From Coenobita brevimanus (Eukaryota; Arthropoda; Malacostraca; Decapoda; Coenobitidae), in the NCBI GenBank assembly GCA_032717465.1, contig CM064671.1, positions 55,304,491-55,368,490 of the forward strand: DNA of 64,000 nucleotides. Reading direction: 5' to 3'. Below are positions 58,734-64,000 of the stretch, piece after piece (the stretch's first letter is position 1; the number at the start of each line of letters is the position of its first letter). The notes under the pieces are model-generated. The model made no database searches and was not told where the DNA came from. It saw nothing but the letters and a program-made list of their open reading frames with translations. The translations under genes and the position numbers were made by a program.

Positions 58734-58982
58734 CTAAACTGAATGGTTGAATTTAGTTTTTACGTCCGAAACATCACGTTGAATTCGACTGACAGCACTG
58801 ACAGCATCAGTAACATACTGCCAAGCTGCCGCCTTCATCCCGACTCCTGTTGAGGCACTGTCAAAGGAAAATTTTCCCAATATAAAGTCTTGCTTCTCTG
58901 CAACACTTGTTGCCATACCCAGCAGCTCTGCATCAGTAAAGTTTGGGCGCCGAGGTCTCTTGGCTTTAGGTTCACCTTCCAT
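58734..58982 (-). CDS. Myb/SANT-like DNA-binding domain protein fragment
   Basis: The Met at 58982 begins MEGEPKAKRPRRPNFTDAEL. A basic nuclear-localisation-like patch is followed by LLGMATSVAEKQDFILGKFS, AAAWQYVTDAVSAVSRIQ and DVSDVKTKF. The regularly spaced Trp and helices fit the Myb/SANT-like DNA-binding domain found in Harbinger accessory proteins and some host nuclear proteins. 82 residues; the usual protein continues well past the domain, so this is truncated or continues through an intron that I cannot see. An AATAAA-like word follows the stop (GTCAATAAACTGG). It lies between the inverted ends described above. Confidence 0.55.
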   Translation of the reverse strand: MEGEPKAKRPRRPNFTDAELLGMATSVAEKQDFILGKFSFDSASTGVGMKAAAWQYVTDAVSAVSRIQRDVSDVKTKFNHSV

Positions 58983-59639
58983 TGTGAAGTAGGTTAGTAT
59001 TAGCAGACAGAGAGCCGTGTGGCGAGTATCTTGACTGTGGCGGTGATATTTGTTGTTACCAGCATGCACGAGTTGTCTGTTTAGAAACAACCTCCTTGAT
59101 TCTCATTGGGTGCCTTTTTTTGTTACACTGATTCTCATTGGTTGCTATCAGATCAGCTGGCGAACTGCCTGCCCTCTGACACTTGATGGGACTAACACTT
59201 ATACCCGCCCTACGACTGACCGCTTCTCGTTTGAACATTGGTGGAGGTGGTCAGTCATAAGGCGGGAATAACTTAAGACGGGACTAGAGGAGCGACCACC
59301 GACGGCAGGACTGAGATATGACCAGTTTTGAGCATCCGGCCTCCGAGCACAAACTTCCAGAGTAATGACAAAACTCTTGCCCAACACGATCACTAGTCAC
59401 TTATGTATTGCCTGGTATATGTGGAGACACATCAGGCCATGAAAATTGCTTATAAACTTGTAATAATAGGGGAGCTGGAAAACAGAGCAGTCACCCTCTG
59501 CGTGGTGACCCTCTGACTTCCACTAACCAACTCCCCCTTGCATCATCAGCTGCCTCCAGAACACCCAGGCCTTCAAATAGAAACGGCCTTGGCGTAACAC
59601 TGTTTTCTGCCTTGTCGTGTCCAATCTGTCTCAGAATGC

Positions 59640-59840
59640 ACCAGCACTGTAGTCTGCCTCGTCTCCATGTTGTTTTTGGGAGGGCCCAACACTGTAGCTG
59701 GCATCATCATCTCCAAGGTGTCTCAGAAGGTCCCAAGAATGTAGTCTGCTTCATCTCCATCCTGTACTGAGACGTCCCCAACACTGTAGTTGGCCTCGTC
59801 TTCTCCAAGTTTACTCAGAAGGCCCCACCACTGTAGTCTT
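59640..59840. repeat. Tandem-like repeats with CACTGTAGTC(T)G words
   Basis: Units of about 75-80 bp sharing CCAACACTGTAGT, GCCTCGTC and CTCAGAAGG.CCC recur three or four times. They lie beyond the transposase C-terminal frame and may belong to the piggyBac-type element's 3' part. Confidence 0.5.
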
Positions 59841-60590
59841 TCTCGTCGTGTGCACAATCATATCTCGTGTCTTTTCTCCGAGTGGTTGGTCTTACTTTTG
59901 AGTGACTGCATACGTGACAGTAGCGTTGGGGTCCAGGACGGTTCGGTTGAGGAGGGATGGTGGTGGGGAAGTGGCGTCTGGAGAGGTGCAGGGGAGTCTG
60001 GCTGGCAGTGGCAGGGCAAGGGCAGTGGTGGGGCCTGTCCTCTGCATATTTTAAGATTATTACCTGGGACAGCTCCTTCACAAACTCCTGAAAGGTCTCT
60101 GAGGCATCCGTAGTCAAGGCGTGGAGGTAGTGGGCATTGAGGATGGTGATGTCCAGCAAGGGGAAAAATAGGTTTTTGTACCATTTCAACGTGGTCCTAG
60201 CACATTTCACACTGCATATCATGGAGTCAGACTGGTCAGCTTGCCTCATATTGACATTGTAGTCAATTACTAACTCCGGTTTCCAAAAGTAGAGCCTTCT
60301 CTCACTGAGATAATCCATAGAGTCAGTGTGGCACATCAAGGGGTGGTGTACCATTGACAGGAGGAAAACTTCCCTGTTGTGGTTCAATACAGTGGCTAGG
60401 ATAGTATTCGTCTTGAAGAAAACCGCCTCTTTCTTGTCAAGCTTCCTTCCAACCTTGGCCACACGCTGACGGTTTTTCTTGACTGTGCCACACTCTCCAG
60501 TGTCATGAAGGAGGAGGTACCGAGCAAGAAGGGGGCTAGTGTACCAGTTGTCCAGCTACAAGACGTGACCACGATGAAGGTGCTCCTCAA
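59815..60590 (-). pseudogene. piggyBac-type transposase catalytic/C-terminal part (frameshifted)
   Basis: Spread over two frames. DNWYTSPLLARY-type sequence is visible at about 60555-60520 (a piggyBac core motif with a catalytic Asp), and TGECGTVKKNR follows. 59815-60462 reads AKVGRKLDKKEAVFFKTNTI, KPELVIDYNVNMRQADQSDS and LKWYKNLFFPLLDITILNAH. KPxxVxDYNxxMxxxDxSD is a hallmark of DDE_Tnp_1_7 transposases, including the last catalytic Asp. The DNA around 60600-60900 does not align to the core, so an internal deletion or rearrangement is likely. Confidence 0.82.
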
Positions 60591-60916
60591 TCATGGTCTT
60601 CATCACGGCCCCGATCTTCTGTTGTGTCTATCTGTCTGCCGGGGTGTACAAGACTATGTCTTGCACATAACCAGTCTTACAGTCACATAACGAAGATCTT
60701 GAACCCAAAACGGTGTCTCTTGGTGGGTATGTACTGGTGAAAAGAAATATTGCCACACCACAACAAGAGACTCTTGCTCGTGCTCCTCATTGCTCACCTT
60801 ATTCCCATCTTTCCATTCCCTTTCCTTCCTTTTCCCACATCATGGGGCTGTGGGGAGGAAATGTGGAAAGCTTGCTGAGGGAAAGAGGTGCTGGCACACG
60901 GCTCCTTCTCACCTGC

Positions 60917-61402
60917 TTACTCCCCAGGTGCACCACGTGTTCGTCCGGGAGCTGCCTCCCCGCCACCACCACTCTCCCTTTCACACATACCTGCCCCATC
61001 ACTCATGCCTTCCCCAGACAAAGCACTAGGCCCAAAACTTATTTTTTTCTTCATCGTCCCTTCAGCTCCCCACCGCAAGATCCTCTCCCTCCCCAACCAC
61101 AAGGGAACACTAAGACCTACGGCTCTGTCCTCATCCTCGTCTTCATCAGACTCTTTTTCCGCAGGCTGGAGAAAGGTGCCTGCACATGGCTGGGGTCCAG
61201 GCAGGCTTTCCCTAGCCCTACAGTACATAACATACCACACCTTCCTTGGCGATGGGACCTCCTCAACACTGCTGCTTCTTTCTTCATCCAGCACCATGTA
61301 ATCTTTGTCCTCTGCATCATCATCGACTGGGAAATCACTGTCGCCTGTGAAGGCATCAAGGGCAGCTTGAATATCATCTTTGGAGAGACCGTGGTGCGAC
61401 AT
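60917..61402 (-). pseudogene. piggyBac-type transposase N-terminal part
   Basis: Starts MSHHGLSKDDIQAALDAFTG, like piggyBac-family N-termini, followed by an acidic region (ESDEDEDEDRAVG). The last part (from about residue 95) is not recognisable, and the frame drops out at 60917. The N-terminus of these proteins is acidic and disordered. The start is supported because the MITEs share this exact region as their right end. Confidence 0.7.
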
Positions 61403-61916
61403 GTCTTTACTGAGTCACTGCTAACAGGTGAGTGACCAAGACAGTGGCACACAGGGGTCAGGGAGAGTCCCCGCCTGGCAGCGGGTAGTGGAAGGTCTCC
61501 CGCATATGCCCACCAAAAATTACCCTTGAAAATTGAAAAATGTGCAAATTATAGACCTCGCAGTTGCAGAACGTACCAGTACATCGACGGGTCTCAGCAT
61601 GAAAAAAAAGTTCTGACGTACCCATACATTGATGCAATGCTGCAGGTTGCCACATTACTATGGAACTAGCTTTGATGAGTTCACAGAGGAAACTTCAACT
61701 CTGGATACTACACCCAACAATTATAGATATCAAAAGTTACAAGAGCAAGTAAACACAAAACAAAAAAGGTAGAATCTGACTTGCAATATCCTATAGACCA
61801 CAGGCACCTAGATACGCCCTCCCTCGGTACCACTTCTTTCTCTCAATCAAGGTCACGTAAAGCACCGACTCACCCACACCTCAGTTCACCAACCTAGCTT
61901 TAACTACAATATAATT

Positions 61917-62309
61917 ATGCCACGAATATCTTTCATTAAGGTCACAATAAATAGTAGACTGAGAAATTACAATGTCATTGTATTAGAAAAGACTATTAGA
62001 ATAAATGGCCATTTGAGAGAAAGTGCTCTATGTCGGGTAAATGAGAGGGGTGAAACTAATGTCTTTTTAGCTATCACCATGATTGCAGCTGTGAAGGTTA
62101 AGAAAGGAACTTGTATATGCAACTTAGAGACTTGCCCAGCTCATATAAGTGAATTGACAGTAGCTGGATCATCAAGCAAAGTAAACTTGTCAGACAGGGA
62201 GTGCATAAAAGAGCATTTGCTTTGCTTAGAGAATTCTAATGTAGAAAATGATCTACTGGATTTGCTACAGAAACACTGGCAGACTGTCGCATTATCTGGT
62301 GAAAAATGA
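61917..62309 (+). pseudogene. Gypsy protease-RT spacer
   Basis: 130-residue frame: VTINSRLRNYNVIVLEKTIR, VNERGETNVFLAITMIAAVK, GTCICNLETCPAHISELTV and LLDLLQKHWQTVALSGEK. The final string is the segment that directly precedes RT in many arthropod Gypsy elements (xTVALSGEKLG). A TGA follows. The protease active-site motif itself is not seen upstream, where stops abound. Confidence 0.72.
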
Positions 62310-62337
62310 GGCTATACTAATGTAATACAACTTCATA

Positions 62338-63102
62338 TTAACCCATCACGTCCCGAGGTTTTCCGCACCTTCGACATCCCCCAGTCCCGAGGTATTTTCG
62401 AAAAATTTTTTTTTGGCTAAAACCTTCGCTTTTGGTAAGAAACATCGAAAATTCATAGAGAAATCGCTCACCTGAGGTTTAAAATACCCAGTCCAGGTAG
62501 GAGTTCCTCCTTACCTGACTTGGTTTTCTAATGTGCTGGCACCAAAGAAAACGAGTTCTATGGGAGGGTAACTATTTTATCCACTCATAAACGGTATTTA
62601 TTTATTTACTTGGTACGACTGTATATGTAGTATGAGAGTATATTGGTTTTCAAGCAGTAATAAAGGCATTATAAGCATTGTTTCACTCACTAACTAATCA
62701 CCATATCTGACCTTTTTTTGCCACATTACCTGATCATTATTTCTGGCTGTTTCTTCTTCTAATGCTATGTAAACATTGTCCTCCACATTGTCATCGATTG
62801 GGGAATCACTCTGGCCCTGAATATCTTTACTAGCCAGGTCACTGGTAACAGGTCCTTTGCCAAGACAATGGCGTGAGGGGGGAGGGGGGAGGTTATACGG
62901 TGTAAGGTATTGTCCCTGCTTGGCATCTTGTAGAGGAATAGAGGAAGGTGTCCCGTGTATACATACGAAAAATCACCCGCGAAAATTGAAAATTGTGCAA
63001 ATTAGGGACCTTGCAATTGCACAACGTACTGGTACGTCGCCGGGACTGGCAAATGCAAATCGTTGGAATGTACCCATACGTCGACGGGACAGGGCGGGTT
63101 AA
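62338..63102 (+). mobile_element. Non-autonomous piggyBac-type element in Gypsy pol
   Basis: TTAA at 62338-62341 and 63099-63102, 765 bp. Left end TTAACCCATCACGTCCCGAG, right end GACAGGGCGGGTTAA. Same body as the other copies. It lies exactly between the spacer and the start of the RT. Confidence 0.93.
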
Positions 63103-63940
63103 CATAAAATATAATGTAAAACCTATTTACATGCCAGCTTACAGAGTTGCACAAGCAGAACATGCTTCGGCGAAACAATAGGTGGAAGAGAATTTAAGTT
63201 TGTATATCACTGAACCTTAAGTTTCCCCGTGAAATGCACCACTTTTCTTTGTACCTAAACAAAATGGGGAAATGCGGACAAGTTGTTGATTATCGCAAAC
63301 ATAATCAAGAAACCATCCCAGACCATTTTCCCATGCCAATGTTAAGTGATGTCTTACTCAATATTGGGTCAGAAAATAACTTGTTTTCAAGAATCGATTT
63401 ACTCAGTGGCCATTACCACATAGATGAAGAATCACTCAAATACACAGCATTCTTTACAAATAGTGATTATTTTCAGTACTGAAGGATACCGATGGGGCTT
63501 TGTACAGTCCCAGGCACCTTCCATTGGTTACTGAATAGTGTGTTGTCAGGCATGCTAGGTGATAGCCTATTAGTTTATCTGGATAACATCATAATTGCAA
63601 GAAAAACAGTAGACAATTATTTACAGAAACTAGACCGACTCCTAAACAAACGAGTCAATGCTGGATTTAAAATTAAGCTATCTAAATGTAGATTTTGCTT
63701 TTAAAAAATTAAACTCCTTGGCCATAGGCTTGATTCAGAGGGTATCCACACCTCAGATGAGAAAATAAAAGCAGTAAGCGATTTCTCTGAACCCAAATAT
63801 GTGGATGAAGTACGATAATTTTTTGGACTAACAGGATATTACACATCTTTGATAGAGAGATTTTCCAATATAGCAGAACCATTGTTCTACCTACTGAAAA
63901 ATGAAGCATATTTCAGTGGGGAGAAGAACAAAACTTAGCA
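63103..63940 (+). pseudogene. Gypsy reverse transcriptase (degenerate)
   Basis: Pieces in order: PIYMPAYRVAQAEHASAKQ; FVVPK-like region degraded; NKMGKCGQVVDYRKHNQETI; NLFSRIDLLSGHYHIDEESL (first catalytic Asp in IDLLSG). MGLCTVPGTFHWLLNSVLSG follows. SLLVYLDNIIIARKTVD has Asn where the second catalytic Asp of YLDD should stand. After a stop, FLGLTGYY is replaced by FFGLTGYYTSL. The copy is catalytically dead. Confidence 0.85.
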
Positions 63941-64000
63941 TTGTTACGTCCCCGTCTCCACACTGCCACAGGCTCCAACAGCAGTAGTACGGTACATGAA

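Larger units (their letters stand above)
57545..59338 (-). mobile_element. Candidate Harbinger-type element with inverted ends
   Basis: CGGATGCTCAAAACT at 57545-57559 is mirrored exactly by AGTTTTGAGCATCCG at 59324-59338. Just inside, both ends have AGTCCC/GGGACT words. The only coding part is a Myb/SANT-like frame (58734-58982), the kind of accessory DNA-binding protein encoded by PIF/Harbinger transposons. No DDE nuclease is present and the target duplication is unclear, so the assignment is tentative. Confidence 0.5.
59815..61657 (-). mobile_element. Degenerate piggyBac-type element with transposase remnants
   Basis: Reverse-strand transposase pieces (below). To the right of the transposase start, the sequence to 61657 matches the right ends of the MITEs. 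Shared words include CATGTCTTTACTG, AAAATTGAAAA.TGTGCAAATTA and CTGCAGGTT. The terminal TTAA has become TTGC. The far (left) end was not located. This is the best source-like relative of the MITE family in the window, though itself dead. Confidence 0.78.
61670..64000 (+). mobile_element. Gypsy LTR element, protease/RT region, split by a MITE and cut by the window end
   Basis: Left part 61917-62309 (spacer between protease and RT) and right part 63103-63940 (RT). The MITE at 62338-63102 separates them. No LTR is visible in the window. This is the conventional protease-then-RT order, a different lineage from the two Gmr1-like elements. Confidence 0.82.

Overview
This window is repeat-dense eukaryotic nuclear DNA, most likely from an arthropod and probably a decapod crustacean. 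The reasons are very long (TA)n, (CT)n and (GT)n arrays, degenerate TTAGG-type repeats, a Copia element resembling the GalEa group, APE-type LINEs of the kind common in decapods, and one exon that looks like an ionotropic receptor (IR). The species call is inference. I see no bacterial-style operons, no rRNA, no intact tRNA and no CRISPR. Almost every long open frame belongs to a transposable element (TE), or is a shadow of one, or is a translated microsatellite.

Layout. 1-2.9 kb: degenerate TTAGG/CCTAA arrays facing each other, a 744-bp piggyBac-type non-autonomous element, unassigned DNA. 2.9-6.4 kb: decayed APE-type LINE (LINE-B copy 1) carrying a 180-bp hAT MITE. 6.3-6.7 kb: HTH fragment of a Tc1-like transposase. 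7.25-9.1 kb: reverse-strand LINE-A copy. 9.13-11.95 kb: Penelope-like composite whose left arm is inverted and contains a split LINE RNase H. 12.2-12.5 kb: duplicated segment rich in AGGTCA half-sites. 12.76-15.75 kb: LINE-B copy 2 with a 452-aa reverse-transcriptase frame. 15.8-16.06 kb: mariner deletion derivative between (TA)n arrays. 16.39-25.41 kb: Gypsy-class LTR element with integrase before reverse transcriptase (Gmr1-like order), hit twice by LINE-A. 25.5-30.6 kb: no gene recognised. 30.65-32.42 kb: non-autonomous hAT element. 32.5-33.0 kb: foldback/tandem repeat. 33.2-34 kb: RTE-like remnant. 36.03-36.28 kb: terminal exon of a probable IR gene, the only good host-gene candidate.

37.4-47.7 kb is a nest: an RTE-type LINE split by a Gmr1-like LTR element (38885-46120, 5-bp duplication ACCCA), itself carrying two piggyBac MITEs; another MITE sits at the LINE's left edge and a tRNA-related SINE-like segment within it. 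50.3-57 kb is a second nest: a reverse-strand CR1/Rex-like LINE split by a young Copia element (51736-56435, duplication TGATC). 57.5-59.3 kb: candidate Harbinger-type element with a Myb/SANT-like frame. 59.8-61.66 kb: degenerate piggyBac transposase. 61.7-64.0 kb: Gypsy protease/RT region interrupted by another MITE and running off the window.

The window therefore records successive insertions. Several can be ordered, because target duplications and uninterrupted paralogous copies are present in the same 64 kb.
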